DNA of 64,000 nucleotides from positions 9,238,001 to 9,302,000 of the forward strand of contig CAVNZM010000007.1 in the NCBI GenBank assembly GCA_963693365.1, written 5' to 3'. Shown piece after piece: positions 26,709 through 37,996 of this stretch. Made by a program: the position numbers and the translations under genes. Each line of letters opens with the position of its first letter. Positions within the stretch are counted from its first letter, which is position 1. Under the pieces are notes generated by a model, which saw only the letters and a program-made list of their open reading frames with translations, ran no database searches and was not told the DNA's origin. This DNA is from Amoebidium appalachense (lineage: Eukaryota; Ichthyosporea).

Positions 26709-27294
26709 AAAACCCCCCAACCCCACCCTCGGGTGCTGTGTGTGACTTTTTCTCCCCTTCACGGATCTCTAGTGTTGCCTGCCCTACTGTGCCCTTTTCT
26801 GTATATCCGCATTGAAATCGCCATTGTGTCCTTTCACCATGAACTGCATTCTACCCCCCCCCCCCCCCCCCCTCTCCCTCCCCCCCCTCCCTCCCCCCCC
26901 CCCCCCCCCCCCCAACAAATGGGACAGGCGTGGATTCCCCAGGGCATGGGTATCTTGCTTCTTTTTTTGTGTACAGAATGGTGCGAGGTGAGAGTCTTAG
27001 CTGCAGCTGTGGTGTTGTTCTCTGCACCGCAATTCAAGTGTCTGAAGCAAAGAAAACCTTTTGAATTGCTCCTTTGGAGTCCATCATACCACAAGCCATC
27101 ACTTTTACTACCTGCACCGCACACACAAGTGACATACACGTGACTGTATCATTTTTAAAACAGCCCCTAAAATTTGATTTAGTTTGCTGATTGGTTGGTG
27201 GCTGCAGGTGGACCAGCTGTTGGCAGGCATCGAGACAGACAAGGATGGTAACATCAACTACGAAGAGTTCGTGCGTGTTATCACAAGCAGTTAG
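22525..27294 (+). CDS. Myosin essential light chain (EF-hand protein)
   Basis: Exons 24335-24469, 25067-25195, 26212-26301 and 27208-27294 join in phase 0 and encode 146 residues plus stop. A likely first exon is 22525-22527, where the sequence ATG is directly followed by the strong donor GTAAGT. This gives a 147-residue protein starting [14 protein letters not shown], the usual length for the family. Matches to essential light chains include [33 protein letters not shown] joined to [26 protein letters not shown] and [10 protein letters not shown]. It should bind the first IQ motif of a myosin heavy chain neck and stiffen the lever arm. EF loop 1 ends in Asp instead of Glu, and loop 4 ([12 protein letters not shown]) starts with Glu, so calcium binding is probably weak or lost, as in many essential light chains. 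The LSD1-like gene is divergent. The first-exon assignment is inference. Confidence 0.93.
24508..24714. repeat. Minisatellite, four units of about 52 bp
   Basis: Units of the type GAGT(T/A)(A/G)ATTGGAGGAGGG followed by GGGTTAGCTGTCTATTTGCT, in the intron right after exon 24335-24469. It ends at a poly(G) run. Confidence 0.9.
24825..25078 (+). repeat. Tandem duplication of an intron 3' end with its splice acceptor
   Basis: Copy 1 (about 24825-24940) and copy 2 (about 24966-25078) share AATGATAGGCTTGACTGG-like sequence, GAGATCTCACC, a pyrimidine tract and TCACAG followed by ATCAAGAA. Only copy 2 continues into the exon at 25067. Copy 1 runs into poly(G) after AACCCC, so its acceptor at 24928 is a decoy. 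Confidence 0.85.
25900..25985 (+). repeat. Diverged copy of the dispersed poly(C)-associated repeat
   Basis: TTATTATGCACTCTCTTTGT and GTGTGTGCTTCGTACTTTAT resemble the copy at 1830-1920. It is bounded by poly(C) on both sides, inside a light chain intron. Confidence 0.65.
26033..26143. repeat. (CT)n microsatellite
   Basis: Pyrimidine CT repeat about 65 bp upstream of the acceptor of exon 26212-26301, on the sense strand of the light chain gene. Confidence 0.95.
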
Positions 27295-27941
27295 TTTAGA
27301 ACATAATTTTCATCCATCATACTCGTATCGATATGGTAGTGCAGGATAGTACCCTTTCTGTCTGCGGTAAATAGCCTGTTTTTTCCAGATTGTTTGTCAA
27401 TTATAGTATGAGAACTTGATAGAGCTTGCTGTAGCCGTGGACTTCCTATTGGCTGGTTCCCTTTCATCGCCTACGTATGCAAACACACTCGTTTCCAAGT
27501 ATAACACACTACACACTGTACATCATGATGTGAAAATACCCAATCGCATGTTGGGCTTCTGCTAGGAGCACCGGGTGTTTCAGGCACGAGCGAGACCACT
27601 ACCCAGGGCCTACCCTTATTCATTCAGAACTTTTTATCGCGAAGTAAAGCTTTTAAATTACATCTGGTGTCTTTTGCGATGCAGCATTACTGAATAATAT
27701 TTGTAACTCGGTCAACCCCACCCGGTCCGGGTCCTGTCCCTCCCCTCTTCTCCAGTCTCCACACAGTCACATACTATGCAGAGTGTATCTACGGACCGTG
27801 CACGTGGCACACACATGCCACGTGCACGTATACACGTGGACGTGAGCAAACATACACATATACCTCCTTTATTTTGGTTCTTCCTGTCAATGTTCCACCC
27901 GGTACTAGTGGGAGGTGTCTGCTCGTGTGTATCATAAACAA

Positions 27942-27975
<34 letters not shown>

Positions 27976-28395
27976 AATGTAATGTGTGTGTGCGTGTGCG
28001 TCCGCGCGTGTGTCACGGTGCACACGTCTAGCTTTCATGATTGAATGTCTTGTGTGCACACACGTGTGAGTGTGTGTGTGCGTGTGTGTGTCTGAAAGCT
28101 GTGCGTAGGTAGGACACGTGTGCGTGGACATGCATGTGTCGATTTGGAAAGTGCACTGCCACTGCGGACAGTGTGTTTGTGTCAGCGTGTTCATATGATC
28201 AGCGGGTGTGCGTGTGTGCGTGTGCGTGTGCGTGCGTACACCGTGTGTGTGTGCACGTGTGACTGTGTGTGGGTGGGTGTGTCTGTGTGACACTCACGGT
28301 GTGTTCGTGTGTGACTGTACATGTGCACGTGTGCGTGCGTGTGGTAATGATCCGAGTCACTGCATAAGTACCTACCACCTACTGAGGCGGTGTCT

Positions 28396-28430
<35 letters not shown>

Positions 28431-31377
28431 TTAAAAGGGACCGCCTAAGTAGATGTAAAAACGTCGCACGTGCGGCAACACGTCAGTACGTGTTAGCATG
28501 AGTACATACATGTACATTTCTGCTTGTTGTGGACAAAAAATTTAACCTGCATGCATATGATCTACTGTACGATGCGTGTCAGTGCCGAAGTTGCAACTGT
28601 TGCACCCGACCACCTACGTAGATACATACCGTGCCTGAACGTTGTTTGTTACGCGTTGTTTGTTGTTGTTGTTGTTAGGAAAATTTAGATAGATGGCCTA
28701 CATAATATGCATATTAAATGATGCTCTTATACTAAAAGACATACTACTAGACATATTCCTTTAAACTTTAGAAATACTTAGCCTTATGCAGTAGGCTGGA
28801 TGTAATAATTGCGTTATTATGCGCAATCCTGGCGCTGGATGATGTGAGCAGGCTGAAGAGTTTGTAGGCTACATCATGACACATTTGATCGACAGGGCAC
28901 GGTGCGCTGAAGCTTCCTAAACTGGAACCTGCATTAAGCATACAAAAAGATTGAAGCGGATTATGTTTTTTCAAGTTATGTACTCAAATTTTGACCAGCA
29001 CTGTACTGTATTGAATTAGGGATTAGAAGAAGAGCACACCACCACCACACACACCACCATATTTTCACGACCACGTGGGAATGAGTGTGGGACAAGGCCT
29101 CCTAAATAGCTCACCGGGCCGAGGCGCGCACTAGACTAATACTCCGGATGACGTAAGAAAGGGTAGGGCTATCGAAGCCTGTGATCTGACGTACCCCTCC
29201 TGGTTAGACTAGATTTAGCGCAAAACGTGTGCATATGAACGCTAAACAGCTAGACGGAATCATTGTTTAGCGGCTCACCGGCCCCGTGTTGCAAGCTCCA
29301 AACTCCAACAGATGTCACGTCTGCATGTAGTAATGGTGTAATTAATGTTGCAGTCTTCGGACGTTTCTTGGCTTGCTGAACCGCGAGGGTGCGACCAAGA
29401 GAATTTGGAGGCCGGCATGTAGAAGTTTGTGCAAGTTTGCCCTCCAGCTCCGTGCTGGTGAGGCACTTAGTCACACCGGAGCGGATCTCGGCGGATAAAC
29501 TTTGGCAGAGTATGAAGCTTCATACAGGAGCCGAATTTCATAGCTAACCCCCCCCCCCCCCCCCCCCCCCCCCTCCCCACCACCACCACCACCACCACCA
29601 CCACCATCACCACCACCACCACCCTCCCCACGTACCCACCCTCCTCCCAACCCTGGGCTTTCCCAAATCTGACTGGCCAGACCTCAGTCACACACCAAGT
29701 CTTGAAGCAGTAGGGCTTAAGCATGCGCAAGCAGGCAGATCTGCCCGGCTGGCCCTGAGGATCTCCACCACGAAGTTTCTGGAGCGCCGCCCTGTCTTGG
29801 AGCAGGGATAGCCGGCGAGGACGCGGACGGTGCTTTTATTGTGACGATGGAGGTAGTCAACAAGGCCCCACTATACCCGGAGACTGATTGAACCGGCCAC
29901 GCCCACTGTAGGCTTGCCCTGCGGGGCATGAGCGTACAGAATACCGTACTGTGCCGGGCCATCTTGCCAGAGGAACGTCGGAATGTGAATACGTTGGTGA
30001 GACTGACTGCCGTTTAGAATCACACCTGCCAGGTGTTTCCCAGGGCACACCTTCACTGTAACTACTCTGAATGAGATCATCTGCATCTTTTGTTTTGGGT
30101 GTTTCGCATGTCTTACAAGTGCCCCACTGGAAGCGGATCCGGAGAAAGTGGCGCCAAGAGAGAGGAAGGGCGGGGGGGGAGGGGGGGGGGGGGGGGGGGG
30201 AGAGAGGGGGGGGGGGGAGGGGATGAGAAAACAGATCTAGTCGGATGTCGGATCCGAAGAGGGTTCACGGGGGAGAACGGGGGAGGAAGGGTGGTGGTGA
30301 TTTTAGTGCTGGTGGATACGGGGTTTAGAGGGGAGGTGTAAGGGAGGGAGCGTGCAGTTGTGGTGGTGGTAACAGCGGTGGTTTCCTTCGAGGAGCAGAG
30401 CTACGTAGATAAGGCTTGAGTAGGCCTTTAAAGTGGATCCGGAGTAAAAAATTGGGGGTGGGAAGGTGTGTTTGTGTGTGGCCGGGGGTGGGGGTGGGGT
30501 GGGTGGGTGGGGGGGGGGGGGGGGGGGGGGGGGGGGGAGTAAGGGGAAGTGATGATGGTGGTGGTGGTGATTCAGTTGGTCGAGAGAGGGAAGGTGGGAG
30601 AAAGGGAACACGTTCTGGTGGTGGTAGTGGTGGTGTTTTCTTTCGAGGTGGAGGAGAATAGATCTAGTGAAGAAGAGGATCCGAAGGAAATAGGGCGAAA
30701 CGGGGAGAGATGCTGAGGAGGGATGGTGGCGCCTGGCCTTTGTATTCAAAGCATCACTCTATATATCCTGGCCCGAGTTAATCTATTCAGATGCTCAAGT
30801 TTTGTGTGAAGATATCTCCCGAGTTTTGAATGTGAGTCAGTAAGTTAGCCGAACTGCTCAGTTCGCTGGTCAATGGGCGCTCATCAGCCGAACGCAAAAC
30901 AAGATGCACGCGGTTGTTGCATGTATTTCGGCTTTTAGCTGCAAAAAGCACAAGCTCATGACAAATGGGTAGCTGCTGAGAGTCTATAGAGGCACTACCT
31001 ATCTTTTTCGCGTTACTACTGGAGGAAAACCTCACGAAAGGGTCGCAAACATATGCACTTCACTATATACTTCGGCATCAATCGGCGAAACATGGCCCTA
31101 CCCTTGATGACGTCATTACTCCTATGTGACGCACGGTGCCTCGACCCGGTGAGGCCTTGGTGTGGGAATGTAAACAACGGCGGCCCAGGCAGCGGATTCC
31201 CCAGCACCTCTTGCCTTGGGGGTTGACGCATAATTGCACCGTTTAGTGAGTTTTTAGTTCTTTTTACCGTGAATTTGAACTTTAGCACAAAGACCGGGAG
31301 ACCTCAACACGCGCGAGCTACCTTTTCTAATATTAAATGTAAAACCAAATACACACTCAGTGAGTACAGCAGGGTTT

Positions 31378-31413
<36 letters not shown>

Positions 31414-33011
31414 GGATTTTAAATCGGCTACTTAGCCGCTACAATGGGTTTGGGTTGAAATTGAATTTATTGAATTTGAAAAGACGTTCTCAAAGGCTTA
31501 AACACCCTCCTCACAGGAGACGTACGAGCTGATTGGCTTCTTGTTTAGGAGAGAGGACCAAACAGTCCCATTGGTCAACTAGCAGGCAGCCTGGCTGACT
31601 GGTGTATTGATTTTCGGCAGGAGCAATGCATGATATTAAACAAATCAATGCTGGTTTAAGGACCTCTCTGGTATGTGCCTTTTTTCTATGGCTCAATTTA
31701 TACGGTTTGGTTAATAATACAGTTAAAATATTGATATAAAGCATTAATAAATATATTTAATCGTTAATAGTGATTCACAATGGCAAATGGCAGCATGCTA
31801 GACCTTTTTAGCTGACACTTTGCGCAACTCTGAATCAAGGAACCTCTAAATAGCGAATGAAATCTAACCAGCTTTTGCAGGAAAGCACCGCCCCTGCAAG
31901 AGTAGGGGTAAAATGCTTATGGTAAGCAGTGGCAACTTGCTTCACAATCTAATAAATAATGGTAGCGTGATAGGCGCTTCAAAAGTTCGCACATGACTCC
32001 AGCATGAACGGCACCAAACCACTTTATTAGGTATCTGAAGAAAAATACACAAATATTACCCTCGCTGGTCTTCATCGCTGGTCTTCATCGCTGTTTTTAT
32101 TTGCAATGAATTGATGCCGTGGGCGGCATATACATGGCTTGCGCGCGCCCTACACCGGCTGGATGCAGCTCTGGTGCTCTCAGCTACATGTTTCTGGGGA
32201 GCTAAACGGACAAGATATTTGCAAAGATCTACCATATACTAAACTTTTTATTTTACGAAACCTTTTATATACATTGATTCGTGAACTTTATCTGAAATTG
32301 AGGTCCCTCCGGCCGCACCCTACTGCCGCAGTGCGGCTTGGACCCCATCTTTTGCCACCTTTTTGGATAGACTTAAGCTTAGATCCAAGATCGCAGGACA
32401 TTTATTCTTCCAATCACGCATGTTGTAAGCAACTTGTAACGTTTTATTGACATTTGATTGGGTTTAGATCATGGGTTCCTTGGTCAGCAGCTGGCGCGGG
32501 ATGCTCACCTCGTGTGCCTTTTTCTTCCCCAAGTCTGATTCCTGATCAATTTTTGATGTTTCTGGCTTGGTACTGAGTTGTAGTCGTTCTTTGTCTTATA
32601 GACACAGTCGTTGGAAATACACCAGTTGAAGGAAATATGCTATCCTGCATTATATCACTCAAGTTGTAGCTGGGCATCACATAGGGTGCTCAGAAAGGCA
32701 TTGTTGATGTTAAAATAGTTTAGCTAATTCCCAGGCACTTATAATAATTAGGCTGACATCTTACTCAAGACTTAAACGTCCACTTTCCAAACAGCCTTCT
32801 GCCAAATAATTGACATTATGGATAATAGGCACGAGTAATTCCGTACTCATTTATGACAGAACCACAAACAAATAATACATGGCTACAAACAAAATACTCT
32901 CTGACGGCCAAAATTCTCACGTAAGCAATTCTACACCATTGGCTATCTCATAATAACACAGCAACATAACACGTTCTTTTCTCTTTCTTGGTTACTTTTT
33001 AATTTTTCAAA
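27295..33011. other. Intergenic interval between light chain and zinc-finger genes
   Basis: No gene recognised. It holds GT/CA-rich sequence at 27930-28340, with a CACGTG-centred palindrome near 27800-27830, and a T-rich short element at 28371-28497. It also holds a (CAC)n tract at 29577-29625, poly(G) at 30180-30220 and 30510-30540, and a T run at 31378-31410. The part from about 30.8 to 33.0 kb is unusually free of microsatellites; its open frames are short and resemble nothing I know. Confidence 0.5.
28371..28497 (+). repeat. Short dispersed element with a T run and small terminal inverted repeats
   Basis: Reads CTACCACCTACTGAGGCGGT, then about 30 T, then AACTTAAAAGGGACCGCC and TAAGTAGATG. 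CTACTGAGGCGGT and ACCGCCTAAGTAG form a 13-bp imperfect inverted repeat. An inverted copy lies at 43422-43547, sharing also GTCGCACGTGCGGCAACACG. It looks like a miniature non-autonomous element. Confidence 0.8.
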
Positions 33012-33878
33012 ATGCCAGACTCCGAAAAGTTTGGTACCATTAAACGCACCAAGGACATGTTTGGCTCCTTCAAGAAGCTAGCAAGCAAGGTTGCACCACA
33101 TAGTGACCACTCTAACAACACCGTGCATAAAGGAACAAGCACACCAAATGTTTCGCATGGAGGCATTCAGGCTGTGTACAGGGACATGAAGAGTCCCTCA
33201 CCAGGATTTTCGGCCCAAGATGGTCATAATAAGCCTCTTTACGGGTCGGTAAGGATGCTGCAGCGCACGGCAAGCTCGGACCTTGAACCCAGCCACACTT
33301 CCAGATATGGCAGGCACGCGGATGTAAACGCAGATGCAGCGGGATTGGATGTATACAGCACAGCGTCGACCCTGAAAAAGTCTGTGTCGGTGCCCTACAC
33401 CAACCAGGTGGGCCTGCGAGCTGGTGCACCTGAGTGCAGGCCGTCCCTTGTGTCTAGCCATGCATCCTCCGCTTCTAGCACCCTGACAACGGGTAGCCTC
33501 AGTTCCACTGATGACCTGCGAAACACCGAAAACGATTTGTTCAGAAATATGCCTGGGTCGTCGGATACGACGTCAGAGTCTAGCCCAAGCCCGGAGAGTG
33601 TGCGTAGGCTTACACCTATGTATTCGTCTGTTAGCATGCCTATCATTACGCCGCCCACACGCAACATGTATGCGTGTAGTGCCGCCGGCTGCCATCAAAG
33701 CTTCTCCCGGTACTTCCAGCTGCGAAACCACATTGTGCAGGTGCACGGAGCAAATGGTGTGGGTGCCATGCTCAGGACAAACATAGAGCATGGATACAAG
33801 CAGGAGAGGTCGGAGTTGGTCGAGAGGGCAGAGCTTGCGATGGTTCAGGAGGCGGTGATCGAGGGGACAGTCATGTAG
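33012..33878 (+). CDS. Intronless C2H2 zinc-finger protein, 288 residues
   Basis: A single uninterrupted frame with normal amino-acid composition in a region without microsatellites. The start is the first ATG of the frame, in the context TTTTTCAAAATGCCAG. Residues 1-30 are basic (KRTKDMFGSFKKLASK). About 60-205 are rich in Ser/Thr/Pro and look disordered. Near residues 221-242 lies one C2H2 zinc finger: YACSAAGCHQSFSRYF followed by LRNHIVQVH, spacing C-x4-C-x12-H-x4-H. The C-terminal tail is acidic and helical. A single finger rarely gives specific DNA binding, so it may act with partners or bind protein or RNA. I do not recognise an ortholog. The downstream T run (33951-33978) could belong to the 3' UTR or to a retrocopy tail. 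Confidence 0.75.
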   Translation: MPDSEKFGTIKRTKDMFGSFKKLASKVAPHSDHSNNTVHKGTSTPNVSHGGIQAVYRDMKSPSPGFSAQDGHNKPLYGSVRMLQRTASSDLEPSHTSRYGRHADVNADAAGLDVYSTASTLKKSVSVPYTNQVGLRAGAPECRPSLVSSHASSASSTLTTGSLSSTDDLRNTENDLFRNMPGSSDTTSESSPSPESVRRLTPMYSSVSMPIITPPTRNMYACSAAGCHQSFSRYFQLRNHIVQVHGANGVGAMLRTNIEHGYKQERSELVERAELAMVQEAVIEGTVM

Positions 33879-33947
33879 GACGCACTCGGCACGATGTCGA
33901 GAAGCTATGTTTTTTTAGGGGCGCTATAATTTTCGTCGAACGGACTG

Positions 33948-33978
<31 letters not shown>

Positions 33979-34808
33979 GTTTATTTGTTTGTTTGCTTGT
34001 TTGCTTGTTTGTTTGGTTTCTGTTTTATTGTTGCATGCCGTCGATGGTTAACAAAAGTGCCAGTTGCTGCAATGTCGTTTGTGCCCATGTATTTTGTTGG
34101 AGTTTTCCTGAGGTAATTAGAACGCGAAGGTTTCTGGTTTTTTCTGTGTACCATCAAAGCAAATATGTGGAGTCCGTGAACACATCAAGTAATGGGATCA
34201 TGATTGTGGCTCCTTCATAAGGCGGACCCAGCTTTACTGACTGCTCCTAGGCACAAGACTTAGCCGTTTTCTGATGGCCCCATGCTGTGAGCCTGTATAC
34301 TGGCACATCAAATTCTAAGGCTTAAATGAGCGCGCAGGGTCACAAAAGTAATGGTACACACCAAAATGGTGATGTGTTTGTGTGTCTGTCGCCTGTAGCG
34401 ATGATGTAGTCAAGATAAGGTATTCGCAACATGATAAGGATATCATTTCTGTATATAGATAGTGTGCAAGGAAGTCAATTTTCTTGCTCACCTTACTCTG
34501 TAAATATTATATTTGACACCCCCAGCTCCAATGGCAGCCTCTCTGTGATTTAACTTGGTGGGATAAATAGGTGGATATACGAGTGGTGGGATATGCACGG
34601 ACTCACATTATGTAGTTGGACCTGGATGAGGTATTAAAAAAAAAAAGAATAACCTATTTGCATGACAGTGTGACTGTTCAGGTGCGGATGACTTTGCCTG
34701 AGTTACGGGGTGGTGAGTACAGGGGTGGCCGGTGCATTTTTGAGGGCCTGAGGGAGGGGCCTCTACATGTGTGTGGGTGTGTGGGTGTGTTTTGTTTCTG
34801 TTTCTGTT

Positions 34809-34843
<35 letters not shown>

Positions 34844-35428
34844 GAGGGGGGGGGGGGACTCTGTACACATGTGAGGTGTGTGTGTGTGCGTGTGTTTGTC
34901 CTTTTGGGGGGGGGGGGGGGGGGGGGGGAGGCTGAGGCATAAATATTGAGGATCTGGTTTGTATGTCCGGGTGTGAATGTATTCCGTTGCTTGTCTGCAC
35001 GTGTGGCATGCAGTGGCCACTCCTTGTGAACCACTGTCAGTATGTGCTAGTGCTTGAAAATTGGCGCCTGCAATTTCTGGCACACAATGTCATGTGTGTG
35101 ACCTCTTGTGCCGCTTTTGTTGTGTGTGTGTGTGTGTGAACAAAGCTTCAACCGGGCCGCGGTTGGGTATCTTTTTTGATGTAGCAGGCCTTGGTGTGAA
35201 TAATTATTATGCTTTCTGTGCATTGCATTGCATGTACTTGTGTGCACCACGTGTATGTATCATACGTGCAGTGCCTGCACATTCACGACTGCTAATGCAT
35301 ATGTAAGAACGTGCTGGGAGCGGTTATACAAAACATCTGCATGCACATCCCTAGTTTTGCCCACGAATTCCTGCAACAGCCGGTGTACACATCTTGGCCC
35401 AATGCCATGAAGGACTCATGTGTGCACT

Positions 35429-35478
<50 letters not shown>

Positions 35479-35508
35479 AGTAAAAAATTGTTTTGGTGTG
35501 TGTGAGAA

Positions 35509-35545
<37 letters not shown>

Positions 35546-35612
35546 CCACGCGTAAGTTTGTGTTTGTGTGTGTGTGGGGAGGGGTGGGAGGAAGCGGGGA
35601 GGATGGGAGGGG

Positions 35613-35983
35613 GAGGGCCCAACCACAACGGCTGAATCAACTTGCTCCGAGCAGAATTATTCTGCAAAAAGCAGAAGTATTGACTGCTTTCGAAAACCTG
35701 AACAATCGTGCTTCTAGCAGAATAATTCTGCAAAAGCAGAATAATTCTGCTTTCAGCAGATCGATTCTGCTTAATGCAGAATTGTTCTGCTAGAAGCAGG
35801 ATCAATCCGTTATCGAAAGCAGAATAATTCTTTTTGCGGAATAATTCTGCTGAAAGCAGAGTGATCTGCTTTTGCAGAATAATTCTGCCTTTTGCAGAAT
35901 AACTCCGCTTCTTGCAGAGTGATTCCGCTTTTGCAGAATAATTCTGCTTTTTGCATTTGGCTCTGCCGATGTGGTTGGGCCCC
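35613..35983. mobile_element. Foldback element A built from palindromic GCAGAATNATTCTGC units
   Basis: The left end reads GAGGGCCCAACCACAACGGC, then CTGAATCAACTTGCTCC; the right end is GCCGATGTGGTTGGGCCCC. Between them are many units of the form GCAGAATAATTCTGC or half-units, separated by TTTT or AAAA linkers. No coding capacity. About 190 bp of mostly poly(G) separates it from element B. Confidence 0.8.
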
Positions 35984-36012
35984 GAGGGGCGGGGGGGGGG
36001 GGGGGGGGGGGG

Positions 36013-36046
<34 letters not shown>

Positions 36047-36174
36047 GTGTGCACGCACGGTTAAAACATTGTTGTATATCATGGTGGAGGGGGGGATGGA
36101 GGTGGAGGGGAAAGGGGGTTGATGAAGTTGTGAAGGTTATATGCATCGCAAGGTGCATATTATGCATGCCAAGT

Positions 36175-36640
36175 GAGGACCCAACCACGATATCGGCAAA
36201 GTCAACTTGTAAAAAGCAGAATTATTCTGCAAAAGCGGGATTGTTCTGCAAAAAGCGGAATTATTCTGCAAATAGCAGAATTATTCTGCAAAAGCAGAAT
36301 CACTCTGATTTTAACAGAATTGTTCTGCAAAAGCAGAATCACTCTGCTTTTGGCAGTATATATAATTATTCCACAAAAAGCAGAATTATTCTGCTTTCGA
36401 CAGCAGAATGTTTCTTATCTTAGCATAATAATTCTGCTTTCAGCAGATTGATTCTGCTTTCAGCATATTGACTCTGCTTTCAGCAGATTGATTCTGCTTT
36501 TAGCAGAATGATTCTGCTGTTTGCAGAATGATTCTGCTTTTAGCAGATTGCAATCAATTCTGCTTTTGCAGAGTAATTCTTGTTTTAGCAGAATAATTCT
36601 GCTCGGAGCAAGTTGATTCAGCCGATGTGGTTGGGCCCTC
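36175..36640. mobile_element. Foldback element B, same family
   Basis: The left end GAGGACCCAACCACGATATC is degenerate. The right end ends CAGCCGATGTGGTTGGGCCC and, over about 52 bp (36589-36640), is the reverse complement of the left end of element A with one mismatch. The interior is an array of GCAGAATnATTCTGC units. A and B may be one larger inverted-repeat element split by the 190-bp insert. Confidence 0.8.
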
Positions 36641-37718
36641 AAGTGGTAAACCAAGAGGGTCAAGGAAGGACCCAGCCTGGGTACCGTACATGTACTACTA
36701 CTGATTATCACAGTTGAAATAACTTGTGTGTGCCTACATATGTTATCCATAACAAAGGCTTTCGTACGAAAACTTCAATGCCTCGCAAACTGTGAAGGTG
36801 GTCTCTGACTCGCCCAAATGATCATGGATTAGGTATAGAACTTCACAGGGGTGGTGGTTGCAAAACGGTAGTTGCAATTCAATTGAAAGGGTGATGTGCT
36901 CATGGTACTGGCTTTGCAAGCACGAGTAAATTTCTGATCATTCTAAAACTAATTGAGTTCACCGGGCAAATCTTTACAGAGTTCTTAAGTGTTTGCCTGT
37001 TTGTATGTGCACGGTGTGTGTGCGACTCATTTCAGTGTTTGAGTACAAGTGATTTGCACTGTGCCTGTGTGAGTGGGTTGAGTCACGGTGTGTGTGCACA
37101 TGTGTATGTGACTATGTACGTGTGCTGCAGATGTGTGCCACTGGCTGTGTACGGGAAGCGTGTGCGCCTGATAACACTCTGTGTGTGCCTGCAGTGTACA
37201 TAACCAGTGTGTGTTGATGTGACTATCTGTACGTATGTGTGTGTCCTTGCCTAAGGGCGTATGTGTGCCTGTACATGTGTGTGAGTGTACAGACTGAGTG
37301 ACTACAGTCTGGTACTGTGTGCCTGTGCATGCTGGGGCACGTGCGTGTGGCTTAGTGAGGTGAACCTATTTTATTAGTACGGGTTAAAAATAGTTCCACG
37401 CAGGCCTGCATGCAGAGACGTCCACGGACACATATTCATTTTAAAGTGTGTATTTGGTTGGGAGGCACTGCCCGTTGTTGTCATGCTTAGCATGGCCCCT
37501 GTCAGCCTCACTATTATATAGGTTCAATGTACCGGTAGGGTCACTGATATACTAATGTATATACTAAAAACACCGGAGAGGTCAGTGACACAGGGTCACT
37601 GATAAATATCAAAGGGGTTTATCCTGTTTACATATCATGGGCTATACACGCATACATTCATACATATTTACAAACATTCTGAGACAGAAGAAAGATGGAT
37701 TATAAATTCATCATCCCC

Positions 37719-37750
<32 letters not shown>

Positions 37751-37883
37751 AAAAAACAAAAAAAAAAACACATCCCCAGACGCGTGACGCTCAACAGACC
37801 CCCCCCCCCCCCCCCCCTCTCTCCCCAACCCCTCAAAAAACCAAGAAAAAAAACATCCCCACGCATGACGCTCAACAGACTCC

Positions 37884-37923
<40 letters not shown>

Positions 37924-37996
37924 ACCACTACCACCAAAAGACAAACAGCAGCCTCGCGTCCCTCAAGGCTCGGTTTCAGGGGCACTGCCAAGGCAT

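Larger units (their letters stand above)
33879..37996. other. Intergenic interval with foldback elements
   Basis: No gene recognised. From 33.9 to 35.4 kb there are T runs, poly(G) and GT-rich sequence; 35613-36640 holds two foldback elements; 36.65-37.68 kb is microsatellite-poor and shows nothing recognisable except short AT-rich direct repeats near 37540-37620 (GGTCACTGATA twice). Poly(C)/poly(G) tracts occur at 37714-37739 and 37886-37921. Confidence 0.5.

Noticed and set aside
33112-33791. Minus-strand frames overlapping the zinc-finger gene
   Set aside because: Shadows of the sense frame with no start context or recognised domain.
35640-36640. CRISPR-like array
   Set aside because: Units are palindromic and irregularly spaced without spacer-like unique sequence, in a eukaryotic genome; a foldback element explains them better.
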